A DNA stretch of 64,000 bases from Bacillota bacterium (GCA_021820975.1 JAKADA010000001.1:124001-188000); one strand, 5' to 3'. Positions 1 to 7,743 are shown, counted from the first letter of the stretch. Translations and numbers: made by a program. Notes: generated from the letters alone by a model not told the origin.

Positions 1-1
1 T

Positions 2-322
2 ATTACGGTACCCACAGTAACTTCAGCACAGAGTAATGTGTCCATCGCGGTTGATGCTGTATCACAAAATTTGCATACGTACTTATGGAATGTACCAAAT
101 TCCGGTGTACCTATCGTTGGGGCACCAACGTCCATGCCAGGTAGTCCATTTGGCGGTGGATTTCTTGCGGCACCTGTACCTGTATTTACGATTGAACCTT
201 CGCAAATTGCTGGACAACTTCCTGAGATCCCCTATGCTGCGGCATTGCCCATGGTCATGCTTGGAGCAGTAGGCATGTATTGGTGGAGAAAAAGGTGGTA
301 CATCGCTAGCAAAATGCAATAG
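2..322 (+). CDS. C-terminal end of a membrane-anchored surface protein (partial)
   Basis: The frame is open to the left edge, so only about the last 106 residues are present; a GTG at 38 is an internal valine codon. The visible part is a low-complexity Pro/Gly/Ala/Val-rich stretch followed by LPEIPYAAALP, a hydrophobic segment (about 15 residues), and a basic tail beginning RKRW. That order (Pro-containing motif, transmembrane helix, Arg/Lys tail) is typical of C-terminally anchored cell-surface proteins. It is not a canonical LPXTG motif, so sortase attachment is not supported. A terminator follows directly. The N-terminal domain, and hence the function, lies outside the window. Confidence 0.6.
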   Translation: MTVPTVTSAQSNVSIAVDAVSQNLHTYLWNVPNSGVPIVGAPTSMPGSPFGGGFLAAPVPVFTIEPSQIAGQLPEIPYAAALPMVMLGAVGMYWWRKRWYIASKMQ

Positions 323-347
323 ATGCTAAAAATCTATTCTTTTTACG

Positions 348-380
348 AGGTGCTCTGCGTAAGTAGAGTGCCTTTTTTAT
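348..380 (+). terminator. Rho-independent terminator
   Basis: A 9-bp stem (348-356 with 365-373, two G-U pairs) is followed by six T. It closes the gene at the left edge. Confidence 0.75.
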
Positions 381-496
381 GCTGTATTTTTCATGCGATT
401 GCTTTTATGAAAGGCTATAATATCCTATAGAAAAATCATAGCATCGATAGTCGATCGCATTGGAGATTATCCGCTGTAGAAAAAAGGGGCGATTTC

Positions 497-1060
497 ATGG
501 CCGCACAGTTTCTATCAATCAATGATGAGATTAAAGCTTTTATTGAAAAGCAACATATGTTTTTTGTCGCATCGGCACCACTTCTTGCAACGGGTCATGT
601 CAACGTATCTCCTAAAGGCTACGATGCGCTTCGTCTACTTGGACCAAATGAAGTGATGTATCTTGATTTTACGGGTAGCGGTAATGAGACAAGTGCGCAC
701 ATAGGGGAAAATGGACGCATTACCTTGATGTTTTGTTCTTTTGATAAGAATCCTTTGATTACGAAACTCTATGGGATTGGCGAAGTCATTTTACAAACGG
801 ATGAACGTTTTGAAAAGCTGATGCGTTATTATGATCCGCTGCCTGGAATTCGCCAGATTATTCGCATGGATATACACCTAGTCGTGACATCTTGTGGTTA
901 TGGCGTGCCATTTTACGAGTATGTCGGAGAACGCGATACGATGGAACGCTGGGCGTTGCAAAAAGGCGAAGAGGGATTAGCTTTATTTCAAGAGAAGTAC
1001 AATATGGTGTCGCTTGATGGAGCACCTACGCCTTTAAGCCGGATGGTTTCGCCTTTATGA
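497..1060 (+). CDS. Pyridoxamine 5'-phosphate oxidase-fold (PPOX) family protein
   Basis: A 187-residue soluble protein of the FMN-binding split-barrel family related to pyridoxamine phosphate oxidase. The N-terminal half has the family layout: a helix (NDEIKAFIEKQ), a strand reading FFVASAPL, then NVSPKGYD, and the core strands GNETSAHIGENGRITLMFCSF. Family members bind FMN, F420 or haem and act on varied substrates, so the reaction cannot be named. The ATG follows an AAAAAAGGGGCG ribosome site. It stands alone between two terminators, so neighbours give no hint. It is not pdxH: it lacks that enzyme's C-terminal region and is shorter. Confidence 0.8.
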   Translation: MAAQFLSINDEIKAFIEKQHMFFVASAPLLATGHVNVSPKGYDALRLLGPNEVMYLDFTGSGNETSAHIGENGRITLMFCSFDKNPLITKLYGIGEVILQTDERFEKLMRYYDPLPGIRQIIRMDIHLVVTSCGYGVPFYEYVGERDTMERWALQKGEEGLALFQEKYNMVSLDGAPTPLSRMVSPL

Positions 1061-1267
1061 CAGTCGCTTTAATTGTCATTTTACGGTATTCGCAAAATGC
1101 GTGAAAAACGTTGAAATTGTCAGATTAACGAAGTAAATGCACACTGATGCTCGCTTACAGGATCTGTGAATGTCGCTTACACGATGCAACCGCGTCTTTG
1201 TCTATACCCCTCGTCAAAGGTTACTATGATGGTGCAAGATACCAAACCGATAAGGGGTGTAGGAATC

Positions 1268-1447
1268 ATGGCAAAACAAATGCGCCGTGGCAGGAAAGTT
1301 GTGCAAGAATTTCTCTCAGGATGGAATCGCAAGAGTGTTGAACAAGATGGATTGCCTGTGTTATGGTTCGCGGGTATGCCGACGATTTATCATGCGAATA
1401 CGGCAAGAACGTTGCCTAAAGAGTTTCATGATATATTTCTTCGGTGA
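1268..1447 (+). CDS. Small basic hypothetical protein (59 aa)
   Basis: Not recognised. The frame extends upstream to 1166, but the ATG at 1268 is preferred because it follows a purine-rich stretch (AAGGGG, then AGGA) and gives a compact product. The N-terminus is rich in Lys/Arg (AKQMRRGRKVV), the middle is aromatic (LPVLWFAG), and no membrane segment or signal peptide is visible. A strong terminator follows about 30 bases after the stop, which supports a real transcription unit. About 200 bases upstream of it hold no other convincing gene. Confidence 0.45.
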   Translation: MAKQMRRGRKVVQEFLSGWNRKSVEQDGLPVLWFAGMPTIYHANTARTLPKEFHDIFLR

Positions 1448-1478
1448 GCGTTATGATAAAGATGCGTATTTCATCGAC

Positions 1479-1530
1479 AAAAAAGCCCGCTATGGTCAAA
1501 GTGCATGACGACATAGCGGGCTTTTTTGTT
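1479..1530. terminator. Bidirectional terminator
   Basis: Long perfect stem: a run of A, GCCCGCTATG, a 17-base loop, CATAGCGGGC and a run of T. The A run on one side and T run on the other let it serve both converging genes. Confidence 0.9.
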
Positions 1531-1543
1531 TTCGTAATGTACT

Positions 1544-2503
1544 TTAAAGATCCAGTAGGAATTGTGTGATGATATCATGCAGACCAGGCAGGCCTTCGTG
1601 AGAAAAGTCAGGGAAAATCTCTAATCGTTTTGGTGCATTGATCTTGTTGTATGCGGCAAATTGCGTAGAGGGTGGACAAATTTCATCCATTAAACCTACA
1701 CCCATCAGTACATCACCACGGATGCGTGATGCAAGGTTTTGTATATCGATATAGCCTAAACGAGAAAAAACCTCATGTTCTCTTTGATGCTGCGGATCGT
1801 GATGACGAAAATACTGTCGCAATTCTTCATAGGCATTTTTTGCCATATCCATATCCCATACGCGTTTGTAGTCGCTTAAAAATGGGTAGACTGGAGCAAC
1901 TTTTTTGATGCGCGGTTCAAGCGATGCGCAGGCGATCGTTAACCCGCCCCCTTGAGACCACCCTGTGACACCAACACGATCGGCATCCACCTCGGGTAGG
2001 CCCATCACGAGATTGGCTAGTTGGACTGTATCTAAAAAGATATGGCGAAAGAGCAGATTGTCAGGATCATCATCGAGCCCACGAATGATGTGCCCATTTT
2101 GGGTAGTGCCTTTCACACCGCCTGTGTCTTCAGAAGTTCCTCCTTGACCTCGTACATCCATCGCAATAACAGAGAACCCAAGTGATGCATAGGCAAGTTT
2201 ATCCGTAAAATCCCCTGAATTTCCAGAATATCCATGAAATTGGAGAATTGCAGGGTGAGGTTCTCGTGCGTGTTTTGGCCGCACGTATAAAGCATGAATG
2301 CGAGCACCTTTAACCCCCGTAAAATACAGATCAAAACAATCGGCATTAGGGACTGTAAAGCAACTTTCGACAAGTTGCAACCGCGCATTGATTTGGCGCA
2401 TTTCTGACAGTGCGCGATTCCAATACGCATCAAAGTCATCCGGTCGCGGACTACTTCCTTGGTATGTATACAGTTGTTCAAGCGGCATATCAATCAAAGG
2501 CAT
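1544..2503 (-). CDS. Acetyl xylan esterase / cephalosporin-C deacetylase (CE7)
   Basis: A 319-residue cytoplasmic alpha/beta hydrolase that removes acetyl groups from xylo-oligosaccharides and related acetylated sugars. The length and catalytic triad fit carbohydrate esterase family 7: nucleophile Ser183 in GWSQGGG, Asp273 in GLMDEICPP and His302 in FSHEG, with the family RGQGG motif near residue 118. The frame is open further upstream, but the ATG at 2503 has GAAAGG nine bases before it, while the ATG at 2512 lies directly against that site. There is no signal peptide, so it acts on imported oligosaccharides. It lies immediately downstream of the NhaC remnant on the same strand. Confidence 0.9.
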   Translation of the reverse strand: MPLIDMPLEQLYTYQGSSPRPDDFDAYWNRALSEMRQINARLQLVESCFTVPNADCFDLYFTGVKGARIHALYVRPKHAREPHPAILQFHGYSGNSGDFTDKLAYASLGFSVIAMDVRGQGGTSEDTGGVKGTTQNGHIIRGLDDDPDNLLFRHIFLDTVQLANLVMGLPEVDADRVGVTGWSQGGGLTIACASLEPRIKKVAPVYPFLSDYKRVWDMDMAKNAYEELRQYFRHHDPQHQREHEVFSRLGYIDIQNLASRIRGDVLMGVGLMDEICPPSTQFAAYNKINAPKRLEIFPDFSHEGLPGLHDIITQFLLDL

Positions 2504-2520
2504 CGTCGTCATCCTTTCTT

Positions 2521-3558
2521 TTATGAAGCGTACCGACTTAGTACTTTCCACGTACGCAAAAAGCAAAAGAGGATCGTAATCCAAATATACCAGACAAATG
2601 GCATAAAGGAGACTGCGCTTATCGATAAGATCGTTGATGCTTGAAGGCCCAATATATTCCACGGAATAAGGGCAGGTAAAAGTTCCGAGACATCAGCGAG
2701 GATCTGAAACGTATTTATATTTGGCACTTGATAGCTCCCTAACTGTGGTAGTAGGGCATTTCCCGTCATAAGAATCGCTAGCGATTGACTTCCCATAAGT
2801 AAAGAAAAACTGATGGCAACAAAAAATGTTGACCATGTTCTTGTTACAGGACCTTTGGCATACGCAAATAAGGATGCTGTGAGTCGCTCTGTAACTTGAG
2901 TCAACGAAGTTATCCCTTGAAAAGCTCCTGCGGCAACGATGATGATAAAGAGACTAACCATACTGAGTAAACCACCAAGACTAGATCCAAGATGATTCGA
3001 TGCTGTTTTGTCTCCGAAGAGCATGATCGTGATCAGTGAGGTATGCGTGGTCGGATGGAACCAGGCTAAGAGTGTAGCTAAACCGAACGCAAGAAGAAAG
3101 TTGAATAAAAGGGGTACGCGTAAAATCGCGAGAACAATTACGCTGATCGGTGCGATCAGCAACCATACTTGCGAACTTTTGAACACAGGAGCGGAGATTC
3201 CCAATACAGAGGTTGGCGCGACAAATCTATTGGCTATGTAAAAAAGCAGACCTGCAAATAAAAAAGGAAGAATAGCAGATTTTATCGCTTGTTTAGAGGC
3301 AATGAAATGAGGTATGGCCGCGGCCTTACTCATAACAAGTAGACTTGTCGACATCGGGGAGGTTCGATCACCGACCATCGCACCAGACACCAACGCGCCA
3401 GCTAGTAAGAGGCTATCTCGTGGTGATGCTAAGGCCATGATAGGAGGTACGAGAATACTCCAAGTAGCAATCGAACTACCCATGATCATAGACAAAATGG
3501 CCGTGTGGCTTGTACAAATGCTATTATCCACCCGAATAAAAGTCCCACTATGGTGCAT
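2521..3558 (-). pseudogene. NhaC-family Na+/H+ antiporter, N-terminally truncated
   Basis: The 345-residue frame matches the NhaC antiporter family over its C-terminal three quarters: the helix ending in SMIMGSSIATWS, the GDRTSPMS motif and the terminal ELLPALIPWNILG motif. Family members are usually about 450-480 residues, so roughly the first 100 are missing. In another frame over the 5' end there is a hydrophobic piece (IVGLLFGWIIAFVQ) that resembles the first NhaC helix and then stops. This suggests a deletion plus frameshift rather than a true short protein. The ATG at 3558 has no clear ribosome site. Likely a decaying gene; a functional short form cannot be excluded. Confidence 0.65.
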
Positions 3559-3624
3559 AGTTTCTGAATTACATAATTGACAAAACTAAGCTATAACGAG
3601 AAAAAACGAGAATCATAGAGATAT

Positions 3625-3692
3625 GTTCTTTAAAACGAACGTAATAGGCTAAAAAAACCCTTGATATCTAAAATTCGTTCTATATAATGAAC
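3625..3692 (+). promoter_or_regulatory. Paired SinR-like operator boxes over the matrix operon promoter
   Basis: Two copies of GTTC-N8-GAAC lie at 3625-3640 and 3677-3692. The first begins GTTCTTT, an exact match to the Bacillus subtilis SinR box GTTCTYT. The second covers the -10 element. A further GTTCTTA lies at about 3702. Because sinR and sinI are encoded 3.7 kb downstream, SinR repression is the natural reading; this is inference from motif and context. Confidence 0.65.
3661..3688 (+). promoter_or_regulatory. Sigma-A promoter of the matrix operon
   Basis: TTGATA at 3661-3666, a 16-base spacer and a perfect TATAAT at 3683-3688, about 55 bases before the first gene of the operon. Confidence 0.75.
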
Positions 3693-3743
3693 GATATAAG
3701 GTTCTTACTACCAAACAGTATTTTTGGTTAAAGGGTGAATGCC

Positions 3744-4574
3744 ATGCGCGACGGGAAGATTGATGCAACCATCTACAGAACGCGCAAAGAGCGACAAGCA
3801 CATGATCGAAAAATCAAACGCAGGACATATGGTACGTATCTGCGCCAAGCAGGAATCCTAGGTATTGCCACAGGCTTAGCGATTAATTCTCTCATGTTAT
3901 CGCACCAGATGCAAGGTACAGAAGCTATGTTAACATCTCAAGCTACGACGACTTTATCGTTTTCAGCGGTTGATCATTTTCAAGGATGGTATCAAGGACT
4001 TGTGGATCAAGTGTCATCAGATTGTAGAGAGGGCAATACTATTTTGGCAGCAATACAAAGGCATACAGTCTCTGATGACGATAGCTCCCATCTCTTTCTT
4101 GATGAGCAGCAAATTCAGCAGCTAACTCTCGATGCACAACATGTGTACTCGAAGATTACAAAAGCTGCCATAGAGGATGAGAACAAAGCGCAAATTTCAC
4201 CGGTTGAATCTTTACTAAGGGTAGAAAAGTGGGGGCAAGACGCGCAAGAGAAGGCGTTGAAGTATTTGAAACGATTACAAAACGACTTAGTAACGGTCAA
4301 AAATATCGTTAAGGCACAATCAACGGTAGTTGATGATACGCAGTGCGTCACCAACCATTTTACGGTATCAAACTTTGATCAACTTGCTGGAGGAGATTTG
4401 AATGGCTCCTCGCATGCTGCCGTGACGGATACAGTATACACGGTTACGTATGGAACGTACATGGCACAAAGCGAGCAAGGACAGACGCTATTACCAAATG
4501 TCTTGCAAGTGCCGAATACGCCAAATACTGTAACGCAAGCAACGTATCAAAGCAGTGCGCAACCACAACCTTAG
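3744..4574 (+). CDS. Membrane-anchored protein in the tapA position of the matrix operon
   Basis: A 276-residue protein with a basic N-terminus (residues 1-33), one hydrophobic segment at about 36-56 and an extracytoplasmic remainder. The stretch after the helix (TEAMLTSQATTTLSFSA) resembles the start of mature proteins handled by SipW. Residues about 100-200 are predominantly helical and charged; the tail is Thr/Gln/Pro-rich. The ATG at 3744 is chosen over a GTG at 3735 because AAAGGGTG lies six bases before it. It is the first gene before sipW and a TasA-like gene, the place of tapA (yqxM) in Bacillus. Sequence similarity to TapA is not evident by eye, so the role as fibre anchor or assembly factor is inferred from position. 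Confidence 0.6.
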   Translation: MRDGKIDATIYRTRKERQAHDRKIKRRTYGTYLRQAGILGIATGLAINSLMLSHQMQGTEAMLTSQATTTLSFSAVDHFQGWYQGLVDQVSSDCREGNTILAAIQRHTVSDDDSSHLFLDEQQIQQLTLDAQHVYSKITKAAIEDENKAQISPVESLLRVEKWGQDAQEKALKYLKRLQNDLVTVKNIVKAQSTVVDDTQCVTNHFTVSNFDQLAGGDLNGSSHAAVTDTVYTVTYGTYMAQSEQGQTLLPNVLQVPNTPNTVTQATYQSSAQPQP

Positions 4575-4607
4575 ATAGGCTGCGCCAAGGTGGAAGGGGA
4601 AAGCAAT

Positions 4608-5228
4608 TTGAAACGTATGATGCGATGGATAAGTAATCTCGTCACGATCGTCTTAGGTATGTTATTGATCGTAACGATGTATGCAGCGGTATCTTCGAGA
4701 CTTAGTAACGGGACACCTACGATTTTGGGGCAGCAGTGGTATGAAGTGCTATCGGGATCTATGGAACCTCGTATTCATGTTGGATCGGTTATTTTTGATC
4801 GGACTGTTGCAAATGTGAATTCGTTGAAGGTGGGTGATGTAATCACCTTTAAAGCACCCAATCATGAATACGGCACGAATGAATTGATCATTACGCACAG
4901 AATTTACAAGATTGTTCATCAACATGGTCAATTGCTGTTTCAAACAAAAGGAGACGCGAACAACGCACCTGATCCATCTTTGGTTCCTGCAAGCGGTGTA
5001 ATTGCACAGTACGACAACTTTACGATTCCTTACTTGGGCTACTATCTAAATTTCACAAAAACAAAGCTTGGTGTGGCACTCCTTTTGATCTTGCCTGGTG
5101 CGCTACTTATTATCAGTACGATGTTGGGATTGTTTCGAGAGATTTCAAGGTTGCAAAAAGTACAACAAGGGGGTGATCGTGCTAAAAAGTCTGCTGAGGA
5201 GCTTAACGGTGTGCCTTCAGTGAAATGA
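4608..5228 (+). CDS. sipW: Signal peptidase I, SipW type
   Basis: A 206-residue membrane serine protease of the ER-type (SipW) class, which cleaves the signal peptides of TasA-family proteins. It has an N-terminal helix (about 9-29), catalytic Ser51 in SGSMEP, the VGDVITF strand, His97 in ITHRI where bacterial P-type enzymes carry Lys, and a C-terminal helix (about 158-178) with a basic tail. The TTG at 4608 is preferred because GAAGGGGA lies seven bases upstream; the GTG at 4590 would put that site inside the gene. It sits between the anchor-like gene and two TasA-like substrates, the usual arrangement. Confidence 0.92.
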   Translation: MKRMMRWISNLVTIVLGMLLIVTMYAAVSSRLSNGTPTILGQQWYEVLSGSMEPRIHVGSVIFDRTVANVNSLKVGDVITFKAPNHEYGTNELIITHRIYKIVHQHGQLLFQTKGDANNAPDPSLVPASGVIAQYDNFTIPYLGYYLNFTKTKLGVALLLILPGALLIISTMLGLFREISRLQKVQQGGDRAKKSAEELNGVPSVK

Positions 5229-5293
5229 TTCATAACGGTTACAACAGCAATCATCACCCTACATAGGGGAATGAATTTTGGGGGGACTTACTC

Positions 5294-5938
5294 ATGGGTT
5301 TGAAATCAAAATTATTTATGGCAGTGGCAACATCCGCAGCAGGTGCAGCAATGATCGCAGGTGGAACGTTTGCCTACTTTAACAGTACAGCAACAATTCA
5401 ATCCAATACATTTGCTGCGGGCACAGTAACCTTAAATGCAGTACTTGACCCAACTTCAAGCGGCTATTCTACGACAACAACTGGCTTTAATGTTACTAAT
5501 ATGGCTCCTGGACAGTCGTTTACTGAAACGTATAATCTGTCAAATAAAGGCACTCTTAATATTGGCGATCTCACGGCAAATTTTGCGTATACCCCATCAA
5601 TGGCATCTAATGCAGTATTTGATCCTAATCAAACCGCAACCACGGAACCTGCGGATCTTGGCTCACAACTGTACATCAATAGCATTACAGTCGGTGGCCA
5701 AAATGTGACTAGCAATGTTGAATCACAACTTGGTATAACAGGACAGTTGACTGTCGCTGATTTAAACGGCAAAGTGCTTGACTTTGGAAGCCTGGGTACA
5801 TTAAAAGCTCAAAGTGGCACAACATCCATCGTGATTTCAGGTGACTTTAATGATGCTACTACTCCTCAGAACTACTATCAAGGTTCAAGCTTATCTGGTG
5901 ATGTAACTTTTGTTGGAACCCAAGCCCAACAGAGCTAA
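5294..5938 (+). CDS. TasA/camelysin-family biofilm fibre protein
   Basis: A 214-residue secreted protein of the TasA/camelysin (peptidase M73) family, a major extracellular matrix fibre subunit in Bacillus. The signal peptide runs to about residue 27 and the mature N-terminus has the family pattern FAYFNSTATIQSNTFAAGTV. The motif NMAPGQSFTETYNLSNKG, typical of the beta-sandwich, follows at about 75-93. It is cysteine-free, as usual for these fibres. The GGGGGG ribosome site nine bases before the ATG suggests heavy translation. It lies downstream of sipW and is followed by a strong terminator. It is shorter than TasA of B. subtilis (about 261 residues), closer to camelysin or CalY. Confidence 0.88.
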   Translation: MGLKSKLFMAVATSAAGAAMIAGGTFAYFNSTATIQSNTFAAGTVTLNAVLDPTSSGYSTTTTGFNVTNMAPGQSFTETYNLSNKGTLNIGDLTANFAYTPSMASNAVFDPNQTATTEPADLGSQLYINSITVGGQNVTSNVESQLGITGQLTVADLNGKVLDFGSLGTLKAQSGTTSIVISGDFNDATTPQNYYQGSSLSGDVTFVGTQAQQS

Positions 5939-5954
5939 TTAAAGACGATAGTGC

Positions 5955-5986
5955 AGGGGCGAGTCGGTGATGCTCGCCCCTATTTT
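5955..5986 (+). terminator. Terminator between the two TasA-like genes
   Basis: Nine-base perfect stem AGGGGCGAG/CTCGCCCCT with an ATTTT tract. It would make the second paralogue less expressed than the first, or dependent on its own promoter. Confidence 0.8.
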
Positions 5987-6043
5987 GAAGCAAAGATCTG
6001 AGTGACAGTGGTTATAGCTATTGCTTTAAAGGGGGATTTCGCG

Positions 6044-6751
6044 ATGTTATCAATGAAACTTAAAATTGTTACCCTTGGGTTAGGTAGCATTTTAGGCACC
6101 ACGTTGCTCGTTGGTGGGGTTACTTATGCCATGTTTAATTCCACCGCCTCAATTGCGGGTAATAGTTTTGCTGCAGGCACAATGAATATCTCGTTAACTC
6201 GGGACAACGGTGACTTGGTCAATGCACCAGGACCCATGTTCTATTCAAGTACGTCGGATACTACCGGATATTATCCCTACGATAAAAATGGTAGTGGGCA
6301 GCTAGTTGGCGGATGGGCTCCAGGGGACACACTATCTCGCTATGCAGACCTGAAAAATAATGGGTCATTGAAGGTGCAAATTTACAATATTTCGGCTACG
6401 GCTGACTCGAGTAATGCCATTGCTGCGGGCTCTGGTAGCACTGTTTACACCGGTGAAACGTCGGGTGCTGCTTATGACTACTTTCTTCAACAGATGCAGA
6501 TAACCGTCACAGATCAAACTGGGACGGTGTTGTATAATGGGCCTCTTAGTGCACTGGTCAACAAGGGTGGATACAACCTCTCACAACCGTTTGTTATGGC
6601 GCCGGCAGTCAATGGTTTACCTAGTGTAGAAAATTTGAAATTTACTGCTTATTTAGAACCTGGAATTGACAACGAAGACAATTTGTTGCAAGGTAAAAAC
6701 TTTATTTTTAATTTTACCATGTCTGCTAGGCAAGTACCTGCTGTTAGTTAA
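6044..6751 (+). CDS. Second TasA/camelysin-like protein
   Basis: A 235-residue secreted paralogue of the preceding fibre protein. The signal peptide ends near residue 27; the mature start (YAMFNSTASIAGNSFAAGTM) repeats the TasA pattern, and GWAPGDTLSRYADLKNNG corresponds to the APGQS motif of its neighbour. The rest diverges strongly and is rich in Gly, Ser, Tyr and Asn, so it may be a minor or capping subunit. ATG 6044 follows AAAGGGGG; the upstream in-frame start at 6002 has no ribosome site. The terminator upstream sets it apart from the sipW operon. Confidence 0.85.
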   Translation: MLSMKLKIVTLGLGSILGTTLLVGGVTYAMFNSTASIAGNSFAAGTMNISLTRDNGDLVNAPGPMFYSSTSDTTGYYPYDKNGSGQLVGGWAPGDTLSRYADLKNNGSLKVQIYNISATADSSNAIAAGSGSTVYTGETSGAAYDYFLQQMQITVTDQTGTVLYNGPLSALVNKGGYNLSQPFVMAPAVNGLPSVENLKFTAYLEPGIDNEDNLLQGKNFIFNFTMSARQVPAVS

Positions 6752-6798
6752 AGATACACACCCATATTTGGGAGTTTACTCATCATAAAATGCCACAG

Positions 6799-6856
6799 CT
6801 TAACATATAAGTAGCATCTTACTTTATACAAAAAAGGAAGCTACTTGTGTGTTAAG
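6799..6856. repeat. 17-bp inverted repeat (terminator-like hairpin)
   Basis: CTTAACATATAAGTAGC at 6799-6815 pairs with 6840-6856 over all 17 positions in RNA (two G-U pairs) around a 24-base loop. It lies 47 bases after the second TasA-like gene. Only a short T tract follows, so it may act as a terminator or protect the 3' end. Confidence 0.6.
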
Positions 6857-6965
6857 ACTGTTTTACACCATAAAATAGAGTTTTTTCGTCAGATCGCGTT
6901 GTGCTTTTCTGTCGAAGCATGCCCAAGTATGTCATTATACTAGAGAAAGAGTAGATTTAAAATTC

Positions 6966-6995
6966 TTGCCTATTATTCCTTCTGGCACATACAAT
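6966..6995 (+). promoter_or_regulatory. Probable promoter of the riboswitch-sinI transcript
   Basis: TTGCCT, an 18-base spacer and TACAAT end about 25 bases before the aptamer begins, a usual distance for a riboswitch leader. Confidence 0.5.
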
Positions 6996-7019
6996 AAAAA
7001 GAGCGGTTTCTTTCAAGAA

Positions 7020-7119
7020 AAGGCAAACCTGACTGAAAAGCAGGGACGCAAAGTCACAGTTCTAAGGCCACGAAAACACAGAGACACGTAAGTGGTTATG
7101 AACGCTGGACTACCAACAG
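7020..7119 (+). promoter_or_regulatory. Cyclic di-GMP-I (GEMM) riboswitch in the sinI leader
   Basis: The aptamer hallmarks occur in order: GGCAAACC (7022-7029), a short hairpin with a GAAA tetraloop, the invariant GGACGCAAAG (7044-7053), TCTAAGG and later TTATGAA, which together make the 11-nt tetraloop receptor with a T-A pair in place of C-G, and GCTGGACTACC as the closing 3' strand. The position equivalent to G20 of the Vibrio Vc2 aptamer reads G by eye, which favours c-di-GMP over cGAMP. CCAACA at the aptamer end (7113-7118) can pair with TGTTGG (7137-7142), which overlaps the G-rich ribosome site of sinI. Control of translation initiation is therefore plausible. Confidence 0.85.
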
Positions 7120-7153
7120 AAAGTGCCAGACACGCATGTTGGGGGCTAGATGC

Positions 7154-7336
7154 ATGCAAGATCCTTATTTATGGGGTTGGGGTAAGGAATCGATCGATCC
7201 AGAATGGATTAAGCTTATGGCAACGGCTAGAGAGCTTGGCATTTCCATTGAAGAGGTGCGGGATTTTTTGCAAAATTATCGAAATCTAATGCACCTCAAT
7301 GCCACACAACAACACAATACTACATCACCTTCCTAA
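7154..7336 (+). CDS. sinI: SinI-like anti-repressor
   Basis: A 60-residue protein whose residues 15-45 (DPEWIKLM, then AxxxGIS and VRDFLQNY) match the SinI/SinR dimerisation domain. SinI antagonises SinR by heterodimer formation and so releases biofilm genes. The same block occurs at the C-terminus of the SinR encoded next. The ATG at 7154 is chosen because GGGGGC lies eight bases before it. The N-terminal MQDPYLWGWGKES is unlike B. subtilis SinI, and the tail is Thr/Gln/Asn-rich. Translation is probably governed by the c-di-GMP riboswitch just upstream. Confidence 0.85.
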   Translation: MQDPYLWGWGKESIDPEWIKLMATARELGISIEEVRDFLQNYRNLMHLNATQQHNTTSPS

Positions 7337-7359
7337 GGGTGTTCGCAATCCCTTCGATT

Positions 7360-7368
7360 TGTTATAAT
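7360..7368 (+). promoter_or_regulatory. Extended -10 promoter of sinR
   Basis: TGTTATAAT is a perfect extended -10 (TGN plus TATAAT) 40 bases before sinR; the -35 region is weak. It gives sinR a promoter separate from the riboswitch-controlled one, as in B. subtilis. Confidence 0.65.
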
Positions 7369-7407
7369 GAGTGTGTAGGATAGAGAGCGTTTGAGGAGCC
7401 GTTTTGC

Positions 7408-7743
7408 ATGATTGGACAACGAATTAAACAACTCCGTGAAGAGCGCGGGATATCTTTATCTGAGTTAGCGCATCGCGCTGGAGTTGCTAAATCATATCTG
7501 AGTGCAATTGAGCGACTCATTCAAATTAATCCTTCTATACAAGTGATTGAAAAGATCGCTGCTGTGTTTGATGTTTCTGTGCAGACACTTCTTCTATCTT
7601 CGGAAAAGCAAGAGGATACCTTACAAGTAGATCCCGAATGGATTGAGCTTGCCAAGGAAGCTATGGAGTCAGGCATAAGTAAGGAACAATTTCGCGAATT
7701 TCTACAATATCAGCAATGGAGATCACGCCATCAGGATAACTAG
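7408..7743 (+). CDS. sinR: SinR master biofilm repressor
   Basis: A 111-residue DNA-binding protein colinear with B. subtilis SinR. Residues 1-65 are an Xre-type helix-turn-helix (MIGQRIKQLREERGIS, then SELAHRAGVAKSYLSAIER); residues about 73-104 are the SinI/SinR interaction helices (DPEWIELAKEAMESGIS, FREFLQYQQW). SinR represses matrix operons and is inactivated by SinI. The GAGGAGCC ribosome site precedes the ATG, and a terminator follows. Boxes matching its known target lie over the sipW operon promoter. Very confident assignment. Confidence 0.95.
   Translation: MIGQRIKQLREERGISLSELAHRAGVAKSYLSAIERLIQINPSIQVIEKIAAVFDVSVQTLLLSSEKQEDTLQVDPEWIELAKEAMESGISKEQFREFLQYQQWRSRHQDN

Noticed and set aside
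1147-1341. A 64-codon plus-strand frame overlapping the small protein at 1268
   Set aside because: Out of frame with the better-supported gene and without a ribosome site.
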